A stretch of DNA of 17,619 nt, taken from Ruminococcaceae bacterium UBA3329 (GTDB lineage Bacteria > Bacillota > Clostridia > Oscillospirales > Acutalibacteraceae). The DNA lies in NCBI GenBank assembly GCA_002361875.1, contig DERX01000092.1, forward strand, positions 1,178 through 18,796. The letters run 5' to 3'. Every line of letters starts with the position of its first letter. The first letter of the stretch is position 1. Positions 1 through 8,533 of the stretch are shown piece by piece. Under the pieces are notes generated by a model that saw only the letters and a list, made by a program, of their open reading frames with translations, did not search any database and was not told where the DNA came from. A program made the position numbers and the translations under genes.

Positions 1-288
1 CTTTCCGGCGGCGAGCAGCAGCGTGTTTCAATAGCAAGAGCACTTGCAAAAAATCCAAAATTATTGCTTTGCGACGAGCCAACGGGTGCTCTTGACTATA
101 TCACAGGTAAGTCAATATTAAAGCTTTTACAGGATACCTGCCGTGAAAAGGGAATGACGGTTATCGTTATTACGCATAACACGGCGATTACTCCCATGGC
201 AGATAAGATTATTCAGATTAAAAACGGTCAGGTTGACAGAATACTTATAAATGCAGAACCTAAGCCCGTTGAACAGATTGAATGGTAA
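1..288 (+). CDS. ABC transporter ATP-binding protein, C-terminal part (5' end outside window)
   Basis: The reading frame is open from base 1 and ends at TAA 286-288, leaving the last 95 residues of an ABC ATPase. The fragment begins exactly at the ABC signature LSGGEQQR (residues 1-8). It continues with Walker B LLLCDEPTGALD (about 21-32, with Asp25 and catalytic Glu26) and the switch histidine in VIVITHN (His59). The DEPTGALD wording is typical of the MacB/LolD/BceA-type ATPases that energise FtsX-fold permeases. This fits the permease that starts 12 bases downstream and is surely its partner. The Walker A half lies outside the window. Substrate cannot be read from this piece: antimicrobial peptide, lipoprotein or cell-wall signalling roles are all found among relatives. 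Confidence 0.95.
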   Translation, partial: LSGGEQQRVSIARALAKNPKLLLCDEPTGALDYITGKSILKLLQDTCREKGMTVIVITHNTAITPMADKIIQIKNGQVDRILINAEPKPVEQIEW

Positions 289-300
289 AGGAAATATAAA

Positions 301-3300
301 ATGACTAAATCACTTCGCAAGGATTTTTTTATGGAAATAAAAAAGAGCAGCAGCCGTTTTATTTCCATTATGCTGATTGTAGCTTTAGGCGTTGCGTTTT
401 TTGCAGGACTTCGTTCTTCAAATTCTGCAATGAAGGCATCGGCAGATGCACAGTACGATAAAGAAAATTTAATGGATATCCGTGTGGTAGGCACTTTGGG
501 ACTCACCGAAACGGACTTGAATAAAATTCGCGAGATTGACGGTGTACAAGAAGCAGAAGGCTCTTTTACAACGGATTTCGTTTGTCATGTGAACTCTAAA
601 GAGGTTGTAACCAAGGTTGTATCAATGTCGCAAGACATCAATAAAATCAGATGTACTGAGGGGCGTTTCCCCGAAAAGTACAACGAGTGCCTTGCAAGCC
701 GTGAATTTCTTGAGGAATCAGGGCTTAAGGTCGGCGACTTTATGACTCTTAAAACGGGTACTGACGAATCCATATTTGATACCCTTGCTGCAGAAACCTA
801 CACTATTGTGGGCGTTTGTGCGTCATCCTATTTCCTTAACGGTAATATGGGGACTGCTACTGTCGGCGACGGTGTTGTCGACGGATATGTTGTAATCCCA
901 AAAGAGTCATTTGCAACAACGGTTTATACTTCAATTTATTTAACTGTAAAGGGTGCAGCCGGGTTAAACTGCTTTGATGAGGACTATGATGCTTTAACTG
1001 ACAGTGTTATAAAAGAGCTTAACGAAATTTCAAATGACAGATGTCAAGTGCGCTACAGTGAGGTTCGCTCACAGTCAACCGAAATGCTCACAAAAGCAAG
1101 TCAGGAGTATGAGGCTAAAAAAGCAATGGCGGAAAGTGAACTCGAAAAGGCTTATCAAGAGCTTGTTGACAGTGAAGAGGCGCTGAATGAAAGCAAAAAG
1201 CTTTTTGAAGAAAAGAAGAAATCACTTGAACAGTCCGACACTGAGATACCGTTGGCAAAGCAAAAAATAGCTGATGCAAAAAAATCGCTTGAACAGCTCA
1301 AAAAACTCCGTGATGCGGCATCTGCCAGTTATGAGAAAGCGGAAGACAGTGCGCGTCCTTATTATGAGGAGTGGCAGCGCCTTCTGCAAAGCGGAGCACC
1401 TGAGGAGCAGGTAAAGGATGCCGAGCGGAAATATAATACATTGGCAGTAATAGCAGGTGTTTCTAAAGCAAAGCTTGAAGAATATGATGGAAAAATAGCT
1501 TCGGCAACAAAAGAAATTGAAGAGGGCGAAAAGCTTATTAAGGGTGTTCAGTCATCACTTTCTAATAAGGATCAGCTTTTGGCTGATACTGAAAAAAAGA
1601 TAAGTGATGCTGAAATTCAGCTTCAAAGAGGAAAAGAGCAGTATGAGATAGCTAAAAACGACAAGGTTGAAGAATTTGCGGATGCAGAGCTTGAGCTTCA
1701 AAATGCACAAACCCGTCTTAACAATATGACAATGCCTGAATGGTATGTGCTTGACCGCTCATCAATTGAGTCATACACAAGTTTCTTGACAGACGCACAG
1801 AGTATCGGCGCGTTGGGTACTGTTTTCCCGCTGATTTTCTTCCTCGTTGCGGCACTTGTCTGCCTCACAACAATGACTCGAATGGTTGAAGAACAAAGAA
1901 CGCAGATTGGTACACTCAAAGCGCTCGGCTACAGCAAATCATCAATTATTTCAAAATATATTATGTATGCGTTTCTTGCAAGTGCGGTAGGCTCGGTAAT
2001 CGGCGTGGCGTTGGGTGAATTTTCAATTCCGTACTTAATAGTAAGAGCGTACAAAATGGCATATTATAACCTTAATCAAACAATTGTTAAGCTTAATGTG
2101 TATTATGCTGTTACGGCGTCTGCTCTGGCAATTTTCTGTACCTGCTTTGCGGCTTTAGTATCCTGCTACAGCGAGCTTAAAAGTCCTGCGGCAGAGCTTA
2201 TGCGTCCGAAAGCTCCGAAAACAGGTAAACGCATACTTATTGAGCGAATGAAATTTATTTGGAACAGGCTTGACTTTGCACAGAAGGCTACATGCCGTAA
2301 CCTGTTCAGATATAAACGCCGTTTCTTTATGACGCTTTTCGGTGTGGGCGGCTGTATGGCGTTGCTTTTAGTTGGCTTCGGCATTAACGATTCTGTTTCG
2401 TCAATGGCGAAAAATCAGTACGGTAACATTTTCAAATATGACGCGGTTGCATCAGTTGACAGTACTCTTACAAGAGCAGGCAGAAGAGCAATGATTTCCG
2501 ATGTTCAGGATATATCAGCTATTACCGGGTTTACTCAGGCACATCGTTCAATTATATATTCAGCCAATAATTCAACAGAGGTTGAAAACTTAAAATATGC
2601 TTATTTGATAGTTCCGAACGATATTGAAAACTTTGAGGATTTTGTTAAAATTCAGCCGAGAAAGAACGGTAACGAAAAGCTGAAGAATTTTATAAGTCTT
2701 ATTAAAAACGAAGAAATAACAGCTGAAAACGATGGCTTGGCTCTTGGTGACGACGGTGTAATTATCACGGAAAAATATGCAGATTTATTGGATGTTTCAG
2801 TGGGCGATTCAATATTTATCCGTCAAAGCGAGTCTGACGCTCTTCCGAAAGAGGTTACTGTCAGCGGAATTACGGAAAACTATATGTTCAACTATGTTTA
2901 TATGAGCCGTTCTCTTTACAGTTACTTTTATAACGAAGAGCCGGATTCAAATATTCTTATGATGAAGTTTGACGAGAGTGCAGATACTGCTTCGACTGTT
3001 GACAGACTGCTGAAAATAAACGGTGTTAATTCTGCAACGCTTAATGACGAGGTTCTTGCAGATGCAAACGAAATGACAGGCAGACTTATTTATATTATCA
3101 TTATGATGATTGTTGCGGCGGCGCTTTTGGCATTTGTTGTTATATATAACCTCAATAATATTAACATCAGTGAGCGTAGGCGTGAGCTTGCGACAATTAA
3201 GCTTCTCGGCTTCTATGACGGAGAAGTAGCAAAATATGTTTACAGGGAAAACATTGTGCTGACGGTATTGGGGACTCTTCTCGGCATCTTGCTCGGTATT

Positions 3301-3486
3301 GTTCTTCACAGGTTTGTTATGAATACTGTTGAAACGGATGTTTATATGTTCGGCAGAAGCCTTAAGTTCTTAAGCGTTGTAATTTCTGCGGTGCTCACAA
3401 TTGTTTTCTCAATGCTTGTTAATATTATTATGTATTACAAACTCAAAAAGATTGATATGGTTGAATCTCTTAAGAGTGTAGAGTAA
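301..3486 (+). CDS. FtsX-like ABC transporter permease with coiled-coil insert (1061 aa)
   Basis: A membrane permease paired with the ATPase just upstream (12-base gap; AAAGGAAAT before the ATG). Layout: TM1 at about 19-37, an extracytoplasmic MacB-PCD-like region to about 250, a Lys/Glu/Ala-rich coiled coil at about 255-475, then an FtsX-type block of three helices at about 503-625. A second half starts at about 670 (RNLFRYKRRFFMTLFG, then a TM) and has its own extracytoplasmic region. A final FtsX block lies at about 925-1055, containing SERRRELATIKLLGF, the loop that typically contacts the ATPase. EEQRTQIGTLKALGY is the matching loop in the first half. Two FtsX blocks in one chain suggest it may not need a second permease. 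The FtsX fold is clear; the transported substrate is unknown. Such proteins often act on lipids or peptides, or as mechanotransmitters, rather than as solute importers. Confidence 0.92.
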   Translation: MTKSLRKDFFMEIKKSSSRFISIMLIVALGVAFFAGLRSSNSAMKASADAQYDKENLMDIRVVGTLGLTETDLNKIREIDGVQEAEGSFTTDFVCHVNSKEVVTKVVSMSQDINKIRCTEGRFPEKYNECLASREFLEESGLKVGDFMTLKTGTDESIFDTLAAETYTIVGVCASSYFLNGNMGTATVGDGVVDGYVVIPKESFATTVYTSIYLTVKGAAGLNCFDEDYDALTDSVIKELNEISNDRCQVRYSEVRSQSTEMLTKASQEYEAKKAMAESELEKAYQELVDSEEALNESKKLFEEKKKSLEQSDTEIPLAKQKIADAKKSLEQLKKLRDAASASYEKAEDSARPYYEEWQRLLQSGAPEEQVKDAERKYNTLAVIAGVSKAKLEEYDGKIASATKEIEEGEKLIKGVQSSLSNKDQLLADTEKKISDAEIQLQRGKEQYEIAKNDKVEEFADAELELQNAQTRLNNMTMPEWYVLDRSSIESYTSFLTDAQSIGALGTVFPLIFFLVAALVCLTTMTRMVEEQRTQIGTLKALGYSKSSIISKYIMYAFLASAVGSVIGVALGEFSIPYLIVRAYKMAYYNLNQTIVKLNVYYAVTASALAIFCTCFAALVSCYSELKSPAAELMRPKAPKTGKRILIERMKFIWNRLDFAQKATCRNLFRYKRRFFMTLFGVGGCMALLLVGFGINDSVSSMAKNQYGNIFKYDAVASVDSTLTRAGRRAMISDVQDISAITGFTQAHRSIIYSANNSTEVENLKYAYLIVPNDIENFEDFVKIQPRKNGNEKLKNFISLIKNEEITAENDGLALGDDGVIITEKYADLLDVSVGDSIFIRQSESDALPKEVTVSGITENYMFNYVYMSRSLYSYFYNEEPDSNILMMKFDESADTASTVDRLLKINGVNSATLNDEVLADANEMTGRLIYIIIMMIVAAALLAFVVIYNLNNINISERRRELATIKLLGFYDGEVAKYVYRENIVLTVLGTLLGILLGIVLHRFVMNTVETDVYMFGRSLKFLSVVISAVLTIVFSMLVNIIMYYKLKKIDMVESLKSVE

Positions 3487-3517
3487 AAGCAGCAGATGTT
3501 TGAAAAGGGGTGATCTG

Positions 3518-4771
3518 TTGAAAATTATAGAAGGCTTGGAGCATCGGTTTTCTCTTGATGTAATAAAAAAAGAAGAACGCTTGTGGGCAGAGGAAGAAGG
3601 CCTCGGTGAAGAGTTTGAGGTCCGATTTGCCGATCAGAACAGCGGAAATGTTATGGCCCTTTTGCCTATTGTTACTTTGCTCAGCTTTATTACGCTTATA
3701 ATAACAGAAGTTTTCAACAGATTTGGAATTTATGATGTGAAATCGGCAACTGTTTACTGTTATGCGGCACTGGTTATTATTTGCTTGTGTTCTTATTTTG
3801 CTATTTATGCAGTAGTGAGAAAAAAGCCGTTTAATGTTAAAAAAGCGAACGGAGCAATTTATGCTGTTGCGTGTGTTTTTCTTGTTTGGCTTTTTGCTTT
3901 TGTGTATTTCAGCAACTCACTTGTCAGCTCTGTAATTGTTTATGCAGCCACAATTTCCGCTGTAACGCAGACAATGGTATTAAAACCGCTGTTTTCGGGA
4001 TTTTACATTTTCGGCGGTCTTGTTGTTTATTCCGCAATGCACATTTTTGACGGCGTTGAAAACTCATTTGAAACAGACTCAATACTCGGTATGGCATTTT
4101 TGTCAGTAATTTGGTATATGGTTGTGTATATGCGCTATTACAGCCGTTGCAGGTCAATTTACAACGAAAAAATCATTTCTGCCCAGAATGACAGGCTTGA
4201 CGATATTGTCAAGCAGTTAATTGATGAGCGTGCTGAGCTTTCGGACGCAAAAACAAAGCTCGAAAGGGCTTATGTAACAGACAGGCTTACGGGAATATAT
4301 AACCGTTGGCATTGGGACGATTTTGTCGGCTCAATTGCAGAAGATGCAATTGAAAATCAAAAGGATATTTCCGTTATAATGATTGACCTTGACAATTTCA
4401 AGAGCATTAACGATACATACGGTCACAGTATGGGCGATAAATGTCTTATTGCAGTGTCGAATGTAATTAAAGAAGCGATAAACCAATGTGAAAAAACCGA
4501 GGCGTTCCGTATGGGCGGAGAGGAGTTTGCAATTGTCAGCGCGGTGTTTGACAAGGCGGGAATCCTTAACATTGCCAACAAAATTTTAAAGGATATAACA
4601 AATATTAAAATTGACGGATTTAATACAATGCTTACGGCAAGTATAGGTGTTTACATAGGTAAAATTTCGTCAGTCGATGATGTTGAAAAGCATCTTTCCA
4701 AGGCAGATGCCCGGATGTATGATGCAAAACTCGGCGGCAAAAACAGAATATCATTTTCATTCGGAGGTTGA
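3518..4771 (+). CDS. Membrane-bound diguanylate cyclase (GGDEF domain)
   Basis: Makes cyclic di-GMP from two GTP. I place the start at TTG 3518: AAAGGGGTGAT (3505-3515), nearly the full anti-Shine-Dalgarno complement, sits correctly for it. The in-frame TTG at 3500 lies upstream of that site. The 417-residue product has a soluble N-terminus of about 45 residues and about six membrane helices (roughly 46-205). A short linker helix (about 215-255) follows, then a GGDEF domain with DRLTGIYNRW, the metal-binding IMIDLDNF and an intact active-site GGEEF (about 333-337). The inhibitory I-site (RxxD five residues before GGEEF) is replaced by CEKT, so product feedback through that site is not expected. 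The membrane part resembles no sensor domain I can name. No EAL or HD-GYP partner lies in the window. The stop is 8 bases before the cyclophilin start, so the two are probably co-transcribed. Confidence 0.93.
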   Translation: MKIIEGLEHRFSLDVIKKEERLWAEEEGLGEEFEVRFADQNSGNVMALLPIVTLLSFITLIITEVFNRFGIYDVKSATVYCYAALVIICLCSYFAIYAVVRKKPFNVKKANGAIYAVACVFLVWLFAFVYFSNSLVSSVIVYAATISAVTQTMVLKPLFSGFYIFGGLVVYSAMHIFDGVENSFETDSILGMAFLSVIWYMVVYMRYYSRCRSIYNEKIISAQNDRLDDIVKQLIDERAELSDAKTKLERAYVTDRLTGIYNRWHWDDFVGSIAEDAIENQKDISVIMIDLDNFKSINDTYGHSMGDKCLIAVSNVIKEAINQCEKTEAFRMGGEEFAIVSAVFDKAGILNIANKILKDITNIKIDGFNTMLTASIGVYIGKISSVDDVEKHLSKADARMYDAKLGGKNRISFSFGG

Positions 4772-4779
4772 AGTTTAGA

Positions 4780-5379
4780 ATGTATCAGCTTGAAAAATGT
4801 GAGAAAGGCGACAAAATCGCAACAGTAAAAACAAATATGGGTGAGATTAAAATAAGACTTTTCCCGAAATATGCTCCAAAGGCAGTGGAAAATTTTGTAA
4901 CTCACGCAAAAGACGGCTATTATGACGGACTCATTTTTCACAGAGTTATTGAAAACTTTATGATTCAGGGCGGCGACCCGAACGGTAACGGCACGGGCGG
5001 TGAGAGCATTTGGGGCGAGCCTTTTGAGGACGAATTTACACCCGAGCTTCACAATCTTCGCGGCGCTCTTTCAATGGCGAATGCAGGCCCGGGTACGAAC
5101 GGCAGTCAGTTTTTCATTGTTCAGGCAAAAGAGGTTTCCGAGGATATGCTCGAACAGCTCCGAATGGCAAATGAAAAATATTTCCCGACAGAGTGCATAG
5201 AGGCTTACGAAAAAATGGGCGGAACTCCGTGGCTTGATTATCACCACACGGTTTTCGGTCAGGTCTTTGAAGGAATGGAAACGGTTGACGCTATAGCGGG
5301 CGTTCCTGCCGACTATTTTAACAATAAACCGAAAACAGATGTAGTAATTGAATCAATAACAGTTGAAGAAAAGGTATAA
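4780..5379 (+). CDS. Cyclophilin-type peptidyl-prolyl cis-trans isomerase
   Basis: A single-domain cyclophilin of 199 residues that isomerises Xaa-Pro bonds during protein folding. It has no signal peptide or lipobox, so it should be cytoplasmic. Family motifs are in order: AVENFVTHAKDGYYDGLIFHRVI with the catalytic Arg in FHRV, FMIQGGDPNGNGTGG, MANAGPGTNGSQFFI, and WLDYHHTVFGQV, which keeps the Trp equivalent to cyclosporin-contacting Trp121 of human CypA. An insertion between the SQFFI and WLD strands (roughly residues 110-145) is longer than in CypA. I chose ATG 4780. A TTG at 4768 also opens the frame, but it abuts the GGAGG at 4763-4767 with no spacing, while the ATG is 12 bases away, slightly long. 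The next gene follows after 2 bases. Confidence 0.95.
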   Translation: MYQLEKCEKGDKIATVKTNMGEIKIRLFPKYAPKAVENFVTHAKDGYYDGLIFHRVIENFMIQGGDPNGNGTGGESIWGEPFEDEFTPELHNLRGALSMANAGPGTNGSQFFIVQAKEVSEDMLEQLRMANEKYFPTECIEAYEKMGGTPWLDYHHTVFGQVFEGMETVDAIAGVPADYFNNKPKTDVVIESITVEEKV

Positions 5380-5381
5380 CG

Positions 5382-6680
5382 ATGCTTTTTAAAGATATAA
5401 CGATTCTCGATGAAAATTTTGACATACAAAAAAATATGTATGTGGGCACAAAGAAAGATAAAATTGCTTATATTGGAAAAGCAGAGCCGAAAGAAGATTT
5501 CGGCGATGTTTTTGACGGTAAAAACAAGGTGCTGATGCCCGGATTTGTCAATGCACATACACATTCGCCTATGACGCTTCTTCGAGGGTATGCTGAAAAT
5601 CTTCCCCTTTCACGCTGGCTTAACGAAAAGGTGTTTCCTTTTGAAGACAGATTAAACTGCGACAGGGCGTATTACGGCACAGCGCTCTCAATAGCCGAAA
5701 TGCTTTCAAGCGGCACAACATCTTTTTCCGATATGTATTTCTTTCAGGATGGCGTTTTAAGAGCTGTTAAGGACGCTCACGCAAAAACGAATTTCTGCCG
5801 TTCAATAGTGTCTTTTGATGATACTCCGTTTTTATCCGACGGGCGTGTTAAGGAAGCACTTGAGGCAGTTGAAAAATACCACAATACCGAAAACGGAAAG
5901 ATTAAAATTGATATGTGTCTTCACGCCGAATACACAAACACTTATTCTATGATTAAACAATTCGGCGAATACACACGCGGCAAAGGGCTTGTAAATCACA
6001 TTCATGTTTCGGAAACAAAATCCGAGCACGAGGAATGTAAGAAAAAATACGGCAAAACGCCTACAGAGCTTTTTTATGAGGCAGGCGTGCTCGATACTCC
6101 GACAGTGTTTGCCCACTGCGTTTGGATTGAGGACTGCGACAGGGAAATTCTTAAAGAAAAAGGCGCAACTGTTGCCCATTGTCCCGCAAGTAATTTAAAG
6201 CTTGGGAGCGGAGTGTGCGATATTTATTCACTCTTAAAAATTGGCGTTAATGTTGCAATAGGTACTGATTCAGCCGCAAGCAATAACGGTCTTGATATGT
6301 TCCGTGAGATGTATTTGGCGGCGCTTTTGCCTAAAGGTGTAAACGGGCAGGCAGATATTGTTTCGCCTAAAGAGATAATCAAAACGGCAACCTACGGCGG
6401 CGCAATAGCGCAGGGACGCTTTGACACGGGACTTATTAAAGAGGGATTTAAAGCAGACCTTACGGTTATTGATACCGACAGGCCGAGTTTATATCCCGAT
6501 TTTGATATACTTAATAACATAGTTTATTCAGCCGAGAAGTCTGATGTTGTGCTTACAATGGTTGAAGGCGAGGTTCTTTATAAAAACGGCGAGTTTATGA
6601 CGGTTGATATTGAAAAAGTTGGCTTTGAGGTTAACAGAATAGTAAAAGAGGTTGTCGGTGAGGTTCAAAATGGCAATTAA
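5382..6680 (+). CDS. mtaD: 5-methylthioadenosine / S-adenosylhomocysteine deaminase (amidohydrolase)
   Basis: A metal-dependent amidohydrolase of 432 residues, the usual MtaD length. It removes the 6-amino group of 5'-methylthioadenosine, S-adenosylhomocysteine or adenosine, giving the inosine analogue. Visible motifs: MPGFVNAHTHSPMTLLRGY with metal ligands His59 and His61, HAEYT (His181), HIHVSE (His208 and catalytic Glu211), FAHCVWIE (His245) and GTDSAASNN (Asp296). This pattern matches the Thermotoga TM0936 subgroup, not guanine or cytosine deaminases. The start ATG is 2 bases after the cyclophilin stop, with GAAAAGG upstream inside that gene. The 3' end overlaps the nucleoside phosphorylase by 11 bases. 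With PNP and MtnA directly downstream, MTA is the most likely physiological substrate. SAH and adenosine remain possible because the family is promiscuous. Confidence 0.93.
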   Translation: MLFKDITILDENFDIQKNMYVGTKKDKIAYIGKAEPKEDFGDVFDGKNKVLMPGFVNAHTHSPMTLLRGYAENLPLSRWLNEKVFPFEDRLNCDRAYYGTALSIAEMLSSGTTSFSDMYFFQDGVLRAVKDAHAKTNFCRSIVSFDDTPFLSDGRVKEALEAVEKYHNTENGKIKIDMCLHAEYTNTYSMIKQFGEYTRGKGLVNHIHVSETKSEHEECKKKYGKTPTELFYEAGVLDTPTVFAHCVWIEDCDREILKEKGATVAHCPASNLKLGSGVCDIYSLLKIGVNVAIGTDSAASNNGLDMFREMYLAALLPKGVNGQADIVSPKEIIKTATYGGAIAQGRFDTGLIKEGFKADLTVIDTDRPSLYPDFDILNNIVYSAEKSDVVLTMVEGEVLYKNGEFMTVDIEKVGFEVNRIVKEVVGEVQNGN

Positions 6681-7476
6681 AGCAGCAGAATTTATAAAAT
6701 CAAAAATTGATGGAGAATATGGAATCGGCATTATCTGCGGAAGCGGTCTCGGTGGACTTTGTGACTGTGTTGAAAATCCTGTTTATGTGAATTATGCCGA
6801 TATTCCGAATTTTCCAGTATCAACAGCACCGGGTCACATCGGGCGGTTTGTGTTCGGCACACTTTCGGGCAAAAAAGTCGTTTGTATGCAGGGCAGGGTG
6901 CATTATTATGAGGGCTACACGCCCGAAAGCGTAATTACCCCCGTGCGTGTAATGAAAGAACTGGGCGTTAAAAAGCTTATTGTCACAAATGCAGCAGGCG
7001 GAATAAATGAAAATTTCGATGTCGGTGATATTATGCTCATAACCGACCATATAAATTTTACGGGAGTAAACCCGCTTGTAGGCAAAAATGATGACCGATT
7101 CGGCGTGCGTTTTCCCGATATGTCTTATGCTTATTCGCCGAAAATGCGTGAAATCGCACTTAAATGCGCCGAAAGAATGGAACTTCAATTGCGTCAGGGC
7201 GTTTATATCGGATGCTCGGGACCGTCTTATGAAACTCCTGCCGAGATAAGAGCGTTCAGAGTTCTCGGTGCGGACACCGTGGGAATGTCAACCGTTATGG
7301 AGGTTATTGCGGCAAATCACTGTCAAATGGAGGTTCTCGGCTTTTCGCTTGTGGCGAATAAAGCGGCGGGAATGTCGAAAAACCGTCTTACTGAGCAGGA
7401 AGTAATTGATATAGGCAAAGAAAAAGCAAATGTTATGCAAAAATTGGTTTGCGCAGTTGTGGGTGAAATGCAATGA
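6670..7476 (+). CDS. Purine nucleoside phosphorylase, 6-oxopurine type (possible methylthioinosine phosphorylase)
   Basis: Splits purine nucleosides with phosphate into base and (deoxy)ribose-1-phosphate. The 268-residue protein matches the trimeric PNP/MTAP family: phosphate-loop GSGLG (24-28), GHIGR (55-59), GRVHYYEGY with Arg76, TNAAGGI (106-112), GPSYETPAEIR (Tyr187, Glu188), GMSTVMEV (205-212) and SLVANKAAGMS. Asn230 in that last motif is the residue that recognises 6-oxopurines. MTA phosphorylases carry Asp there, so direct MTA cleavage is unlikely. Inosine, guanosine or 5'-methylthioinosine fit better. I set the start at ATG 6670 because GGTGAGG (6657-6663) is 6 bases upstream; an in-frame TTG at 6652 has no such site. 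The gene overlaps mtaD by 11 bases and mtnA by 4, implying translational coupling. Ordinary purine salvage is the alternative role. Confidence 0.92.
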   Translation: MAIKAAEFIKSKIDGEYGIGIICGSGLGGLCDCVENPVYVNYADIPNFPVSTAPGHIGRFVFGTLSGKKVVCMQGRVHYYEGYTPESVITPVRVMKELGVKKLIVTNAAGGINENFDVGDIMLITDHINFTGVNPLVGKNDDRFGVRFPDMSYAYSPKMREIALKCAERMELQLRQGVYIGCSGPSYETPAEIRAFRVLGADTVGMSTVMEVIAANHCQMEVLGFSLVANKAAGMSKNRLTEQEVIDIGKEKANVMQKLVCAVVGEMQ

Positions 7477-8504
7477 GCTTTTTAAAAGGCGCGACTGTCG
7501 GCTACGACACCGTAAATAACAAAGCGGTGTTTATTGACCAAACTCTTTTGCCGTCAAAATACACAGAAGTTTTTACCGATGATTACGGCGAAATGTATGA
7601 CGCAGTAAAAAGCCTTAAGGTCAGGGGCGCGCCTGCCATAGGTGTTTTTGCAGGTATTTGCATTGCGGTTTTAATCAATAAAGCTGAATCGGAAGATTAT
7701 AACACTCTGTTTGCCAAGCTTGAAAAAATTTGCAACGATTTTGTAAAATGCAGACCTACGGCGGTAAACCTTAAGTGGGCGCTTGAAAAAATGCTCTGTG
7801 AGGGCAAACGCTCAAAAGAAGATATAAAGGAAAATCTTAAAGCTTTAGCGCTTAAAATGATTGATGACGATGTTGCTGTCTGCCGAAAAATCGGCGAATA
7901 CGGCGCAGAGCTTTTAAAGGATAAAAATGCGGTTTTAACTCACTGCAATGCAGGGCGCCTTGCCGCTGTTAAATACGGAACGGCATTAGCCCCCGTTTAT
8001 GTAGCGAAAGAGCAGGGGCACAGCATAAAGGTCTTTGCCGATGAAACAAGACCGCTTTTACAGGGCGCAAGGCTGACTGCCTTTGAGCTAAAAAATGATG
8101 GAATAGACACGACACTTATTTGCGATAACACCGCAGCCACGGTAATGGCAAGCGGGAAAATCCAAGCAGTTCTTGTTGGGTGCGACAGAGTTGCAAGAAA
8201 CGGTGACACCGCCAACAAAATCGGAACGCTGGGCGTGGCAATTCTTGCAAAGCATTACGGAATCCCGTTTTATGTCTGTATGCCCTTTTCAACCTTTGAT
8301 TTCACGATTTCTGACGGTTCAAAAATAGTTATTGAGGAACGAAATCCTGAAGAAGTAACCGATTTTTGGTATAAAGAGAGAATGGCGCCGACAGGTGTTA
8401 ATGTGTTAAATTATGCGTTTGACGTAACGCCCGCGCCGCTTGTTACTGCGTTTATCACAGAAAAGGGCGTAATTCGCCCGTCTGAAATCGAAAAATATAT
8501 TTAA
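7473..8504 (+). CDS. mtnA: S-methyl-5-thioribose-1-phosphate isomerase
   Basis: Converts 5-methylthioribose-1-phosphate to 5-methylthioribulose-1-phosphate in methionine salvage. The 343 residues match the MtnA branch of the eIF2B-like fold: LKVRGAPAIGV (48-58), RPTAVNLKWAL (94-104), LTHCNAG with catalytic Cys158, DETRPLLQGARLTAFEL (190-206), VGCDRVARNGDTANKIGT with catalytic Asp238, and VIEERNPEEVT. Cys158 and Asp238 correspond to Cys160 and Asp240 of the Bacillus subtilis enzyme. The ATG lies in an ATGA overlap with the phosphorylase stop. The related ribose-1,5-bisphosphate isomerases share the fold, but the RPTAVN and NPEEVT regions and the upstream mtaD-pnp pair favour MtnA. No MtnB dehydratase, MtnW/X or class II aldolase follows in the window, so the next step must be encoded elsewhere. 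Confidence 0.94.
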   Translation: MSFLKGATVGYDTVNNKAVFIDQTLLPSKYTEVFTDDYGEMYDAVKSLKVRGAPAIGVFAGICIAVLINKAESEDYNTLFAKLEKICNDFVKCRPTAVNLKWALEKMLCEGKRSKEDIKENLKALALKMIDDDVAVCRKIGEYGAELLKDKNAVLTHCNAGRLAAVKYGTALAPVYVAKEQGHSIKVFADETRPLLQGARLTAFELKNDGIDTTLICDNTAATVMASGKIQAVLVGCDRVARNGDTANKIGTLGVAILAKHYGIPFYVCMPFSTFDFTISDGSKIVIEERNPEEVTDFWYKERMAPTGVNVLNYAFDVTPAPLVTAFITEKGVIRPSEIEKYI

Positions 8505-8533
8505 ATTTAAATAGGGTACGGAGAGGATACATT

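Noticed and set aside
2947..3309. 120-residue minus-strand reading frame inside the permease gene
   Set aside because: Cys/Asn/His-rich composition typical of antisense frames, and it lies wholly within a clear FtsX domain gene.
8500..8516. AT palindrome ATTTAAATTTAAAT between mtnA and the CysK-like gene as a possible terminator or operator
   Set aside because: Pure A/T self-complementarity with no GC stem or T tract; best explained by base composition.
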